Shown here: positions 24,542-33,268 of the stretch, in pieces
Layout: each line of letters opens with the position of its first letter
Numbering within the stretch: the first letter of the stretch is position 1
Assembly: GCA_947062675.1 (NCBI GenBank)
Contig: CAMSQM010000017.1
Coordinates: forward strand, 1 to 55,817
Length of the DNA: 55,817 nt
Source: an uncultured Roseburia sp.
GTDB lineage: Bacteria; Bacillota; Clostridia; Lachnospirales; Lachnospiraceae
Direction of reading: 5' to 3'
The notes under the pieces: generated by a model
Database searches by the model: none
What the model was told of the DNA's origin: nothing
The model's input: the letters and a program-made list of their open reading frames with translations, nothing else
Made by a program: the position numbers and the translations under genes

Positions 24542-25666
24542 TTAATTTCTGGTATTGTATACCATTGCAAGAATCTCTGCGACTGCCTGATAGAGCTCCG
24601 GCGGTATCTCCGCACCGATATCCACATTCGCATAAAGCATCCTCGCCAACGGTTTATTTTCAACAATTTTTATATTATGTTCTTTTGCCGCCTCACGGAT
24701 TTTCTGTGCAAGATAGTCCTCTCCCTTTGCCAGAACAACCGGTGCTCTGGACTTTTCCGGATCGTACTTAATGGCGACAGCCAGGTGAGTCGGGTTGGTG
24801 ATGACCACATCCGCCCGCGGGACATCCTGCATCATTCTCCGCCTTGAGGCATCCCTCATTACCTGCCTCTGACGTCCTTTAATCTCTGGATTTCCCTCGG
24901 TATTCTTGTACTCATCCTTGACTTCCTGTTTCGTCATTTTCATATCTTCCTTAAAGCGGAATTTCTGATATATATAATCCGCGATACCGACCAGAAGATA
25001 TACAAGGCTGATTTTCAGACCCGCATCCAGTATCACTTCCCCGCAGAGGGCAAGCGCCTGATTCAGCGGAATATCATACAGGATAAAAATATTATCCACT
25101 TTATCCCGGATTGTAATATAAGCGACATAAATAATCACAAATATTTTTAAAATTGATTTAAACAGCTCAAACAGAGAATCTTTCGAAAAAATCCGCTTAA
25201 AGCCGTTAATAGGATTAAATTTATCAAACTTCGGCTTCATCGGCTTTGTGGAAACTTTCCAGCCGACCTGCAGAATACTGATGATAAGCGTCATTGAAAA
25301 TCCAAACGCAAAAAACGGAGATACCATCTTTAACATCATCCAGTATACAGACCGGAAAAATGTACCCACTGCCTGTGGGGAAAGTTCCGCCGCATTCACC
25401 GAGACAAATTCAGGTATCATGCCGTAGACAAAACGAAACATTTCAAGAAAACCGTTTCCTATAAACGACATAAATATCCTCAGCACCAGAAAGAGAACAA
25501 TCAGATCAAAAGCGGAGGTCAGCTCCTTGCTTTTAGCAACTTTTCCCTCTTCCCGTGCTTCCCTGAGGCGTTTGCCAGTCGCCGGCTCTGTTTTTTCACC
25601 GCCCGGCCCGTCCTTTGCAAACCATTGAAGGTTATATTGAAGTACCAATCCTGTTTTCTGTCCCAA
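24542..25666 (-). CDS. flhB: Flagellar export switch protein FlhB
   Basis: A 374-residue FlhB with four membrane spans and a cytoplasmic domain holding the self-cleavage motif NPTH (291-294, in VITNPTHLAVAI). Cleavage lets the export apparatus switch from rod/hook to filament proteins with FliK. The start is a TTG at 25666 with GGAG five bases upstream; no closer ATG keeps the conserved KTEPATGKRLREAREEG segment. It follows fliR by 16 bases. Confidence 0.97.
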   Translation of the reverse strand: MGQKTGLVLQYNLQWFAKDGPGGEKTEPATGKRLREAREEGKVAKSKELTSAFDLIVLFLVLRIFMSFIGNGFLEMFRFVYGMIPEFVSVNAAELSPQAVGTFFRSVYWMMLKMVSPFFAFGFSMTLIISILQVGWKVSTKPMKPKFDKFNPINGFKRIFSKDSLFELFKSILKIFVIIYVAYITIRDKVDNIFILYDIPLNQALALCGEVILDAGLKISLVYLLVGIADYIYQKFRFKEDMKMTKQEVKDEYKNTEGNPEIKGRQRQVMRDASRRRMMQDVPRADVVITNPTHLAVAIKYDPEKSRAPVVLAKGEDYLAQKIREAAKEHNIKIVENKPLARMLYANVDIGAEIPPELYQAVAEILAMVYNTRN

Positions 25667-25682
25667 TCTGCTCCAGTCCTTA

Positions 25683-26462
25683 CTAATACATTCCCTCTAT
25701 CATCGAAACCATCATCCGTTTCATCTCCCGGAAGATAAAATCCGCAATCCCAGGCAGCAGCGAAATGGTCAGAAATAATACCAGAAGTCCAACCAGTACC
25801 TTCATCTGCATACCAACCGCAAACATATTCATCTGAGGCGCTACCTTTGCCATGATTCCCAGAATACAGTTGAGTATCATAATACAGACAAAAATCGGCA
25901 GCATAATTCGAAACGCGATGACAAACATATCCGTCATAAACATTATCATTGAGGTCAGAAGACTGTCCCAGTCAAGAATCTGCCCGTTTACCGGAATCAC
26001 CCGGTATGAATCCACCATAGCTCTTAAGATAAAATGATGCATATCTGTGACCACCAGCAGCAAAAGAACAAAATACTGATAGAGGTTACCGGTAATAGAT
26101 ACCTGGCTTCTTGTCATTGGATTAAACTGCATCGCCATCGAAAGCCCGATGTCCATATCGATGACATTGCCTGCAAATAAAATAATGGAATTACATACGT
26201 TTGCAGCAAGTCCTATCAGCAACCCCGTAATTCCTTCCTTTAAAACTATAACCGCATATCCGAACAGACCTGTATACCCTATCCCTGTCTTATCAGCAAC
26301 CCCGTATATCACAAGAGCTGTAAATGCAGAAAATCCGGCTTTTACCCGCTTCGGAACTCCCTCCGTTCCAAAAAAAGGGGCAACCGAGACAAAGCAGGCT
26401 ACACGCACCAGTATCAGCAACAGTATTTCAAAATTGACCAGCGAAAATGTATATTCCGGCAT
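25683..26462 (-). CDS. fliR: Flagellar export protein FliR
   Basis: A 259-residue membrane protein with about six spans (ILLLILVRVACFVSVAPFFG; ALVIYGVAD; LLIGLAANVCNSIILFAGNVID). The PFFG and GLSMAMQFNPMT-like regions are typical of FliR. It forms the helical export gate core with FliP and FliQ. It lies between fliQ and flhB, the standard order. Confidence 0.96.
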   Translation of the reverse strand: MPEYTFSLVNFEILLLILVRVACFVSVAPFFGTEGVPKRVKAGFSAFTALVIYGVADKTGIGYTGLFGYAVIVLKEGITGLLIGLAANVCNSIILFAGNVIDMDIGLSMAMQFNPMTRSQVSITGNLYQYFVLLLLVVTDMHHFILRAMVDSYRVIPVNGQILDWDSLLTSMIMFMTDMFVIAFRIMLPIFVCIMILNCILGIMAKVAPQMNMFAVGMQMKVLVGLLVLFLTISLLPGIADFIFREMKRMMVSMIEGMY

Positions 26463-26470
26463 ACGTCATC

Positions 26471-26737
26471 CTACCCCAGATAATAACTGAAATCCCATAA
26501 CCGCTCGATAAACTCGATCAGATTATTCAGAATCCAGGAGCCAAAAATCATTATTCCAACAAATATTGCCAGCACTTTCGGAACGAACGTGAGCGTCTGC
26601 TCCTGAATGGAAGTCACTGTCTGAAAAATACTGACAATCAGTCCAACCACCAGGGAAATCAGCAGCATGGGCGCCGCGCAGATGATAATCGTATAAAGCC
26701 CGTCTTTGGCAATATCCAGAACCTGTCCCTGTGTCAT
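26471..26737 (-). CDS. fliQ: Flagellar export protein FliQ
   Basis: An 88-residue protein with two membrane spans (LYTIIICAAPMLLISLVVGLIVS and VLAIFVGIMIFGSWILNNLI) joined by the conserved FQTVTSIQEQTLTFVPK segment. Four copies normally join FliP and FliR in the export gate. Length matches the family exactly. It follows fliP by 24 bases. Confidence 0.96.
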   Translation of the reverse strand: MTQGQVLDIAKDGLYTIIICAAPMLLISLVVGLIVSIFQTVTSIQEQTLTFVPKVLAIFVGIMIFGSWILNNLIEFIERLWDFSYYLG

Positions 26738-26761
26738 CTGCCCCTCCTGTCAAAAATCAGA

Positions 26762-27625
26762 TTAATAAAATGTCTTTACAATCTCACCGAGTACCAGATT
26801 CCATCCATCTGCCAGTATAAAAAGCAGAATCTTAAACGGAAGCGAGATCGTCGTCGGCGGAAGCATCATCATACCCATCGACATCAGCACAGACGATACA
26901 ACCATATCAATCACAATAAATGGAATATAAATCAGAAATCCCATCTCAAATGCCTGTCTCAGCTCACCGATGATAAAAGCAGGTACAATAAGCGTGAAAG
27001 GAATCTCGTCATAATCCTCTGCATTCTCTAACTCCGGATAGACTTCTCCTGAGATATCCATAAACAGTCTCAGATCGCGCACCTGCATATCCCGGTACAT
27101 AAAAGTGCGAATAGGCATCTCTGCCTCAGACAGAGCCTGTTCTATCGAGATCTGTCCCTCATCCAGCGGCTTCAGAGCCTTCTCATTAATCTCTGAAAAT
27201 GTCGGCCACATAATAAAGAAAGTCAGAAACAGCGCCAGCCCGATCAGGATCTGGTTCGGCGGCGCAGTCTGTGTACCGATAGCTGTGCGCAAAAAATGAA
27301 GTACAATAATAATGCGCGTATAACCGGTCAGCATGATCAGAAGCGACGGAGCCAGCATCAGAATCGTGAGCACCAGCAGCATTCTCACCGTCGATGAAAG
27401 AGTGACATCGTCGCCATTGAAATTTACTGAAAAACTATTTCCTGTACCGTCGTTGTCTGCACCGCCGATTCCCGTCCCGCCCGCCGTATCCCCGATTCCC
27501 GCATTTCCTGCTTCTGCGGCATACACTGTGGTCTCTGCCCTCATAAAAACGCATAGAACCAGAGAAACTACCGCCACTGCGAACAGAACCGAAATAATAC
27601 AATATGATTTTTTCTTTTTCGTCAT
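26762..27625 (-). CDS. fliP: Flagellar export protein FliP
   Basis: A 287-residue FliP. An N-terminal signal-like segment (SYCIISVLFAVAVVSLVLCVF ... VYAAEA) is followed by a Gly/Asp-rich stretch, then the four-span core: MLLVLTILMLAPSLLIMLTGYTRIIIVL, RTAIGTQTAPPNQILIGLALFLT, PAFIIGELRQAFEMGFLIYIPFIVIDM and GMMMLPPTTISLPFKILLF. Five copies form the gate ring. The Gly/Thr-rich insert after the signal is longer than usual. Confidence 0.97.
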   Translation of the reverse strand: MTKKKKSYCIISVLFAVAVVSLVLCVFMRAETTVYAAEAGNAGIGDTAGGTGIGGADNDGTGNSFSVNFNGDDVTLSSTVRMLLVLTILMLAPSLLIMLTGYTRIIIVLHFLRTAIGTQTAPPNQILIGLALFLTFFIMWPTFSEINEKALKPLDEGQISIEQALSEAEMPIRTFMYRDMQVRDLRLFMDISGEVYPELENAEDYDEIPFTLIVPAFIIGELRQAFEMGFLIYIPFIVIDMVVSSVLMSMGMMMLPPTTISLPFKILLFILADGWNLVLGEIVKTFY

Positions 27626-27628
27626 AGT

Positions 27629-28030
27629 CTAATCCTGCTTTTTGGGGAAATGTTCCCTGAATCTGTTCAATATCTCCTGGAAAGTCTCCTGTGACCCGGC
27701 ACCGGCAGCTTTCCCACCGGCACAGCCCTCTTCCATCTCCCCCTCTGTAATTCCTAACTGTTCGCCTGTCAGCCGGGTGAGCATCGTCACCTCATCTTTT
27801 CCCACTGCGATTACAAGGTACACTTCCCCGGCTTTTACAATCTCAATGTATTTATTCGGGGCGAGCTGCATGGATTCAATCACCTGCAGGTTCCGCCCGT
27901 GCATCTGCATCTTCTGAAAACCACCAATCCATTTTGTCGCAAAATATGTGATAACAAGCACAAAGCCAAATATCACAAGCACACCGACAAGCTGGATAAA
28001 ATTATTCAGAAAAGAACTCAGCAAAATCAT
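27629..28030 (-). CDS. fliO: Flagellar biosynthesis protein FliO/FliZ
   Basis: A 133-residue protein with one N-terminal membrane span (FIQLVGVLVIFGFVLVITYFATKWI) and the FliO domain (MQMHGRNLQVIESMQLAPNKYIEIVKAGEVYLVIAVGKDEVTMLTRL). It helps FliP assemble. The frame opens at a TTG (28039) inside cheY; the ATG at 28030, one base after the cheY stop, looks more likely and implies translational coupling. Neither has a clear ribosome site. Confidence 0.9.
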   Translation of the reverse strand: MILLSSFLNNFIQLVGVLVIFGFVLVITYFATKWIGGFQKMQMHGRNLQVIESMQLAPNKYIEIVKAGEVYLVIAVGKDEVTMLTRLTGEQLGITEGEMEEGCAGGKAAGAGSQETFQEILNRFREHFPKKQD

Positions 28031-28031
28031 A

Positions 28032-28391
28032 TCAGCCAACTACTTTTTTGACAGCCTCCAGCACGCGCTCTGCCTGGAAAGGTTTTACGATAAAATCTTT
28101 TGCGCCGGACTGAATCGCCTCGATCACCATAGCCTGCTGTCCCATCGCGGAACACATAATTACATTGGCAGATGAATCGATCTCCCTGATCTTTTTGAGC
28201 GCCTGAATACCATCCATATCCGGCATCGTGATGTCCATCAGCACGAGATCCGGTTTCGTCTCCGGATACTTCTCAACAGCCACTGCTCCATTTTCCGCTT
28301 CTGCAGCAATCTCATAACCATTCTTGGTTAAGATGTCCTTAATCATCATCCGCATAAATGCTGCATCATCGCAAATCATAATTTTTGCCAT
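28032..28391 (-). CDS. cheY: Chemotaxis response regulator CheY
   Basis: A 119-residue stand-alone receiver domain: acidic pocket ICDDAAFMR (Asp8, Asp9), phosphorylation Asp53 in LVLMDITMP, Ser81 switch residue in VIMCSAMG and Lys103 in FIVKPF. Phosphorylated by CheA, it binds FliM/FliY at the switch. In B. subtilis-type systems CheY-P promotes smooth swimming. It lies between fliY, a CheY-P phosphatase, and fliO, as in B. subtilis. Confidence 0.96.
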   Translation of the reverse strand: MAKIMICDDAAFMRMMIKDILTKNGYEIAAEAENGAVAVEKYPETKPDLVLMDITMPDMDGIQALKKIREIDSSANVIMCSAMGQQAMVIEAIQSGAKDFIVKPFQAERVLEAVKKVVG

Positions 28392-28434
28392 AACAATCTC
28401 TCTCCTATTCCCTACATTATTAATTTATAGCTTG

Positions 28435-29589
28435 CTATTTTATAATCTCGGTAATTCGTATACCGTAGCTCTCCTCAATGATCACTACCTCTCCTTTGGC
28501 TACGAACTTACCGTTGACCAACACATCGATTGGCTCACCAGCAATCCTGTTTAATTCTATAATGGTTCCCGGTGTAAAATCAAGTATTTCTTTTATGGAT
28601 TTTGAAGTTCTTCCCAGTTCAACCGTAACCTCGAGCGGGACATCCATAATCAAATCAATATTTTCGGGCCCGTAATTCACTGGTATGTTTCCGGCAAAAG
28701 CCTGGAACTGCGCGGGCTGCACATTTACCTGCTGTCCATACATCGGCGGCATCTCTCCCATCATTGGCTGGCCCATCATCGGCTGACCTGCCATCATTGG
28801 CTGGCCCATCATCGGCTGACCTGCCATCATTGGCTGGCCTGTTGCGGGCTGCCCCATCGGCTGTGACTGCTGGGGCGCGGAATCCGGCTGGCCTCCGGGT
28901 GTTGAATTGGCATCATCTTCCATATTTCTCGTAATGCTCTGGCACATTTCTTTTGCAAAAGAAATCGGATAGAGCTGCATAATTTCACTGTCGATAAGAT
29001 CCCCGATCTCCAGCCGGAAGGAAATCCTGATAAATTCGCCTGCAAGAAATTCATCAATGGAACTCTCATCAATTGTCTGCTGAAGATCTATCAGATCTGC
29101 CTGCGGCGGACTGATATCGATTACCTTGTCAAGCATGGAAGACAATGAGGTGGCAGCCGAACCCATCATCTGATTCATCGCCTCACTGATCGCACTCAGA
29201 TGCAGCTCGCCCAGCTCGCCTCCTGTGTTCGTGCCATCACCGCCCATCATCAGGTCAGTGATGATCTTAACATCATTCTCCTTCAGCACAAGAATATTAC
29301 TTCCGTCAAGTCCGACTGTATATGCAATCTTGATAAACACACACGGACGTTCATAGGAATCGCAGATATCACTCCAGTTCGCGTAGGAAACCACCGGCGT
29401 GGAAATGTCAACTTTACGGTTCAATAGTGAAAACAGAGTCGTCGCTGCTGTTCCCATGCTGATATTTCCTATCTCGCCGATCGTATCCCTTTCCATGTCG
29501 TTAAGAACATCCGAACCCGATCCTGTGCCTGCATCTGCGGGATTATTCAGCAAAGCATTGATTTCTTCCTGAGACATAACTCCATCCAT
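28435..29589 (-). CDS. fliY: Flagellar switch protein/CheY-P phosphatase FliY
   Basis: A 384-residue FliY. The N-terminus (MSQEEINALLNNP) resembles the FliM CheY-binding helix. A CheC-like phosphatase domain (about 25-215) keeps two E-x-x-N sites (TIGEIGNISMGT and ISEAMNQMMGS). A Met/Pro/Gln/Gly-rich linker follows, and a C-terminal FliN domain (VPLEVTVELGRTSKSIKEIL ... GEPIDVLVNGKFVAKGEV). It forms the lower C-ring and dephosphorylates CheY-P. The ATG at 29589 was chosen for the GGAGGAG site upstream. Confidence 0.96.
   Translation of the reverse strand: MDGVMSQEEINALLNNPADAGTGSGSDVLNDMERDTIGEIGNISMGTAATTLFSLLNRKVDISTPVVSYANWSDICDSYERPCVFIKIAYTVGLDGSNILVLKENDVKIITDLMMGGDGTNTGGELGELHLSAISEAMNQMMGSAATSLSSMLDKVIDISPPQADLIDLQQTIDESSIDEFLAGEFIRISFRLEIGDLIDSEIMQLYPISFAKEMCQSITRNMEDDANSTPGGQPDSAPQQSQPMGQPATGQPMMAGQPMMGQPMMAGQPMMGQPMMGEMPPMYGQQVNVQPAQFQAFAGNIPVNYGPENIDLIMDVPLEVTVELGRTSKSIKEILDFTPGTIIELNRIAGEPIDVLVNGKFVAKGEVVIIEESYGIRITEIIK
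28758..28839. repeat. 33-bp tandem repeat inside fliY
   Basis: Two identical 33-base units (28758-28790 and 28791-28823) plus a 16-base partial third. They encode the Met/Pro/Gln/Gly-rich linker (GQPMMAGQPMM units) joining the phosphatase and FliN domains. Copy number is a likely source of length change between strains. Confidence 0.9.
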
Positions 29590-29590
29590 C

Positions 29591-30571
29591 TTACTGCTCC
29601 TCCCTAACAACTGTTGTAATTCTTACTGCATAATTATCGCCGGAAGCACCCGGCAGAGCAGTAAACTTCTTAATATTTCCGACATAGACATTCAGCTCTT
29701 CATCCACCTTTTTATCCAGCCGGATGATATCACCCATCTGGAGTCCCAGGAAATCATTGACCGTAATCACACTGTTTCCGAGTACCGCCTTCAGCGGCAT
29801 CGGCGCCTTGGAGATCAGGGCCTCAATGGTATCCGTATAAATCTGTTCATCTTTCTCCTGAAGGCTGGAATACCAGTATTTGGTATTCAGTTTGTCCATG
29901 ACGTTTTCTAAGGTAAGATACGGAAGACAGATGTTAATCAGTCCCTCTACATCCCCGATCTTGATGTTCAGCGTCACAAGCGCCGTCATCTCAGTCGGGG
30001 AAATGATCTGGGCAAACTGGGAATTTGTCTCAATCCGCTCCAGTCGCGGCATCACCTCGCACACATTCGCCCATGGCTCCTCCAGCAGGCTGACGCATAC
30101 ATTGTAGATCCGTTCCAGAATCAGCAGCTCGATCTCTGAGAACTCCCTGGCCTTGTCCAGAGGAACTCCCATTCCGCCAAGCATGCGGTCCACAATCGTA
30201 TATCCCAGATTCTCTGCAATCTCAATGATAATATTTCCCTTCAGCGGCCCAAAATTGACAATTCCCAGCAGCACCGGATTTGAAAGTGCATTGGAAAACT
30301 CAGAATAAATCACCGCCTGGGAACTCATCACATCCACCTGCACCGACTTGCGCAGGTACACCGGAAGGTTTGTTGACAGGAGTCTCCCATAGTGCTCGAA
30401 GATAATCTCCAGCGTGCGCAGATGTTCCTTTGAAAACTTTGCGGGACGGGCAAAATCATAATCTTTTACCTTTTTTTCATCTTTGTCCTTAATCTCTTCT
30501 ACATCAAGTTCTCCACTGCTTAGCGCCTTAAGCAGACTGTCTATCTCGTTCTGGGATAAGACCTCACCCAT
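29591..30571 (-). CDS. fliM: Flagellar motor switch protein FliM
   Basis: A 326-residue FliM. The N-terminal CheY-P binding helix is LSQNEIDSLLKAL. The middle domain (about 45-230, FEHYGRLLSTNLPVYLRKSVQVDV) binds FliG and includes LGGMG in VDRMLGGMGVP. The C-terminal FliN-like domain has VNDFLGLQMGDIIRL. It forms the C-ring wall that sets motor direction. Its stop is next to the fliY start, with the fliY ribosome site inside the end of fliM. Confidence 0.97.
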   Translation of the reverse strand: MGEVLSQNEIDSLLKALSSGELDVEEIKDKDEKKVKDYDFARPAKFSKEHLRTLEIIFEHYGRLLSTNLPVYLRKSVQVDVMSSQAVIYSEFSNALSNPVLLGIVNFGPLKGNIIIEIAENLGYTIVDRMLGGMGVPLDKAREFSEIELLILERIYNVCVSLLEEPWANVCEVMPRLERIETNSQFAQIISPTEMTALVTLNIKIGDVEGLINICLPYLTLENVMDKLNTKYWYSSLQEKDEQIYTDTIEALISKAPMPLKAVLGNSVITVNDFLGLQMGDIIRLDKKVDEELNVYVGNIKKFTALPGASGDNYAVRITTVVREEQ

Positions 30572-30603
30572 TTTCTCTCACCACCTAACACAGGCCTCCC
30601 GTC

Positions 30604-31143
30604 CTATTTGCGAACTGCTTCTGTATTCACACCTGAGAAATTGACACCTACGATAAAGTCAGATTCCCCGCCAAAAATGCTCTGCAGCGCCTCTAAAATA
30701 TCATCCTTTACATTCTTATAGCCCTCTGCATTAAACTCATCCACTGTATAAGTACCCACAACCGAATTGATTGTGTCGGCAATCACCGCATTTTTCGCGG
30801 CAAGCCCTTCCAGACCTCCGTAAGTCTTGTAACCCTCGCTCTGCATATTGATGGACAGACCGATTGAGAAAACCGCATAATACTTGGTTCCATCCTCACC
30901 ACTGCGCAGATTAACCGTGAAGGTATTCTCGATATTATAGACCTCGATATCCTCAATCGGGATGCTCGCATAATCCTTGTTCTGCACACCCTCCAGATCC
31001 AGATTGATCGCCGCACACACCTGATCGATCAGCGCGTTCGACTTTCTCGTCTGCGGTATAATGGTGAAAGCAAGAATCGCCGTTAAAATAAGATTTGCTA
31101 AGACCAACGCCAGAATAATTACTGCTATCAGATTTTTCTTCAT
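30604..31143 (-). CDS. fliL: FliL-like stator-associated protein
   Basis: A 179-residue protein with an N-terminal span (NLIAVIILALVLANLILTAILAFTII) and an outside domain with the FliL pattern (YAVFSIGLSINMQSEGY ... DTINSVVGTYTVDEFN ... DILEALQSIFGG). FliL rings surround MotB and raise stator output. The ATG at 31143 follows GGAAAGGTAGAG; the frame extends to 31164 without extra conserved residues. It lies between motB and fliM. Similarity to fliL is moderate, and position supports the call. Confidence 0.85.
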   Translation of the reverse strand: MKKNLIAVIILALVLANLILTAILAFTIIPQTRKSNALIDQVCAAINLDLEGVQNKDYASIPIEDIEVYNIENTFTVNLRSGEDGTKYYAVFSIGLSINMQSEGYKTYGGLEGLAAKNAVIADTINSVVGTYTVDEFNAEGYKNVKDDILEALQSIFGGESDFIVGVNFSGVNTEAVRK

Positions 31144-31160
31144 ATCTCTACCTTTCCCAC

Positions 31161-31970
31161 TCACCTTAAATCCGAACTGTATGAGTTGTATATTTTTATC
31201 TCAACACGCCTGTTCCTGGCTCTACCCTCCGGCGTGGTATTGTCTGCGACAGGAACATACTCACCGCGTCCTGATGACTTGATATGTGCAGGATCAATCC
31301 CGGTAATATCCTGCAGATAAGCAGCCACCGTCATTGCCCTGTAAGCGGAAAGCACGGTATTATCCTCATACTTTGCGGAGTGAATCGGTACATTGTCCGT
31401 GTGTCCCTCGACCTCTATGATATTCTCCGTATACTGACTGATAATCCTGCCAAGCTTATCGACTACCGGAGCGGCCTCCGCACGCAGATCAGACTTACCG
31501 GAATCAAACAGCAGCGCTCCGTTCATATTCAGCATCACATAAGCCGAATTGAATTCCACTTCCACCTTGTCGGTCACGCCATAACGCGTGAGGGCAGCCT
31601 CGATCTCCTCCGCCATCTGCTCTGACTCTTCGAGCGCCTGTTCCTGAAACGCCTCGTACAGTTCCTCCTCCTGCTCCTGTTCTTCCTGTGACTGGGAATT
31701 TGCTTCTTCTTTATAATATGTATCCAGAAACTCCAGCTGACTGACTCCCGAGGAAACCATCTCCCCCTCACCAATCGAGGAACCTCCCGCCGGCAGAATA
31801 CTGAAAGTGCTCTGAAACGACGCCACCACTTTATGGAATTTCTCCGCATCCACGGTCGACATCGCGAACAGCATAACGAAGAAACAGAGCAGCAGATTCA
31901 TCAGATCGCTGAAAGTATTCATCCATGCCGGAGAACCTGCCGGCACATCTTCCTCTTTCTTTCTGGCCAC
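31161..31970 (-). CDS. motB: Flagellar stator protein MotB
   Basis: A 269-residue MotB. One N-terminal span contains the ion-carrying aspartate (Asp22 in TFSDLMNLLLCFF). A Gln/Glu-rich coiled plug region is followed by an OmpA-like peptidoglycan-binding domain (LLFDSGKSDLRAEA; VEGHTDNVPI; RALTV-type ARNRRVEIKIYN). The GTG start overlaps the motA stop (TAGTG) and follows GGAGGTGA. Whether the stator uses protons or sodium cannot be told from these residues. Confidence 0.96.
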   Translation of the reverse strand: MARKKEEDVPAGSPAWMNTFSDLMNLLLCFFVMLFAMSTVDAEKFHKVVASFQSTFSILPAGGSSIGEGEMVSSGVSQLEFLDTYYKEEANSQSQEEQEQEEELYEAFQEQALEESEQMAEEIEAALTRYGVTDKVEVEFNSAYVMLNMNGALLFDSGKSDLRAEAAPVVDKLGRIISQYTENIIEVEGHTDNVPIHSAKYEDNTVLSAYRAMTVAAYLQDITGIDPAHIKSSGRGEYVPVADNTTPEGRARNRRVEIKIYNSYSSDLR

Positions 31971-32764
31971 TACTCATCACCTCCGCCTTCTGCCGCTGTC
32001 TGACGTGCAGACGGAGCCAGGAACGATTTTAATTTCTCCTCTATCACTCGCGGATTCTCTCCTGCCTGAATCGACAGAATACCTTCCACTGTAATTTCCT
32101 TCATCATCATCTCCTGCGCATTGTTGACCTTAAGCTTTGATGCGGTCGGATTGCAAAGCCAGTTTGCAATCAGGGAACCGTACAAAGTGGTCAGCAGTGC
32201 CACAGCCATCTTGGGCCCGATTGCGTTCGGATCCTGCATATCCTGTAACATAAGCACCAGACCGATCAGGGTTCCGATCATACCCCAGGCAGGACCGAGC
32301 TCTGCCCATTTCTCCCAGAAAGCAATACATTTTTTGTGTCTGTCTTCCACACAGCTTAAATCTGTCTCCATGATTCCCCGCACCAGCTCCGGATCCGTTC
32401 CGTCAACCACAAGCATGATGCCCTTCTTCAGGAAATCGTCCTCAATACCGTTTGCAGCTTCCTCGAGTGCAAGAAGCCCTTCCTTCCTCGCGGTGTTTGA
32501 CAAATCAATGATATTCTTGATCGTCGCCGCGGGATCCAGCACATCATTCTTAAATGTCAGGCCGATGCTCTTAAAACCACTGATAAAATCATCGAGCTTA
32601 TTCGCACCAAGAACACCGGAGATCGACCCGCCGAGCGTGATCACGATCGAGGGAAGGTTAAACATTGCCTGGAATCCCGCGACAGGGTTATCCGTACTCG
32701 TCATGACACCGATAATAAACATTGCTACACCGAGAAGCATTCCAACTAACGAAGCTAAATCCAA
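31970..32764 (-). CDS. motA: Flagellar stator protein MotA
   Basis: A 264-residue MotA/PomA-type protein with four membrane spans (SLVGMLLGVAMFIIGVM; NLPSIVITLGGSISGVL; and the pair around LGPAWGMIGTLIGLVLML and GPKMAVALLTTLYGSLIAN). The large cytoplasmic loop carries charged residues for FliG contact (ARKEGLLALEE). It starts at TTG 32764 after GGTGGAAG. It is coupled to motB. Confidence 0.97.
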   Translation of the reverse strand: MDLASLVGMLLGVAMFIIGVMTSTDNPVAGFQAMFNLPSIVITLGGSISGVLGANKLDDFISGFKSIGLTFKNDVLDPAATIKNIIDLSNTARKEGLLALEEAANGIEDDFLKKGIMLVVDGTDPELVRGIMETDLSCVEDRHKKCIAFWEKWAELGPAWGMIGTLIGLVLMLQDMQDPNAIGPKMAVALLTTLYGSLIANWLCNPTASKLKVNNAQEMMMKEITVEGILSIQAGENPRVIEEKLKSFLAPSARQTAAEGGGDE

Positions 32765-32806
32765 TTTCTTCCACCTACCATCCTATGTTTTTTCGTGGCA
32801 ACGCTT

Positions 32807-33028
32807 TTAGCAGCCTGCTGCCTGCGGCTGTTCTTCGTCCAGCCCTCTGGTCAAAATATCCCTTTTATATGATTTTACTAAATTTTTGATCTCTTGTCTA
32901 CTTTCTTTTACAATTAATTTTTTACCATTTGTCAGGGAAATGACCGTGTCCGGTGTCTCCTCCACCATTTCGATCAGCTCCGCATTGATAAGAATCTCAG
33001 TCCCGTTGAGTCGCGTCACTTCTATCAT
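32807..33028 (-). CDS. flbD: FlbD-family flagellar protein
   Basis: A 73-residue protein with the FlbD/SwrD core: MIEVTRLNGTEILINAELIEMVEETPDTVISLTNGKKLIV, seen here as IEVTRLNG and TPDTVISLTNGKKL. B. subtilis SwrD (YlzI), encoded in the same operon, is reported to raise motor torque. The ATG at 33028 follows CAGGAGG; the frame runs on to 33112 without conserved residues. It is the first gene after the internal promoter and lies just before motA, which fits a stator-related role. Confidence 0.9.
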   Translation of the reverse strand: MIEVTRLNGTEILINAELIEMVEETPDTVISLTNGKKLIVKESRQEIKNLVKSYKRDILTRGLDEEQPQAAGC

Positions 33029-33132
33029 TCCAGCCTCCTGTTCCACGAACCTGCCCTCTGTGCCGCTTTTCCATGGCACTGACCGTGCAGCCACTTTCTT
33101 ATCCTGATACATAAGAACCAGCCCGCACGGTC

Positions 33133-33161
33133 AGTATACCATATATGGTAGTGTGTGTGAA
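33133..33161 (-). promoter_or_regulatory. Internal promoter of the fla/che operon before flbD-motAB
   Basis: On the minus strand TTCACA (33156-33161), a 17-base spacer and TATACT (33133-33138). Transcription would start near 33125, about 95 bases before flbD. It lies in the 240-base gap between flgE and flbD, the largest gap inside the operon, so stator, switch and chemotaxis genes could be expressed separately from hook genes. Confidence 0.55.
33137..33150. promoter_or_regulatory. Perfect 14-bp palindrome in the internal promoter (possible operator)
   Basis: TACCATATATGGTA overlaps the -10 and the spacer of the promoter above. TACCATATAT occurs again at 33169-33178, 32 bases (about three helical turns) upstream. 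A palindrome plus a phased half-site suggests a dimeric DNA-binding regulator; which one is not known. Confidence 0.55.
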
Positions 33162-33268
33162 TACATTTTACCATATATATTTATTTTTTTATCTCTCTGC
33201 AACGAATGCGCTGCTCTTCACAAAACGCCGCCTGTCAGGGCGCTGCGCTGTTCATTGCAGTATTCTCA

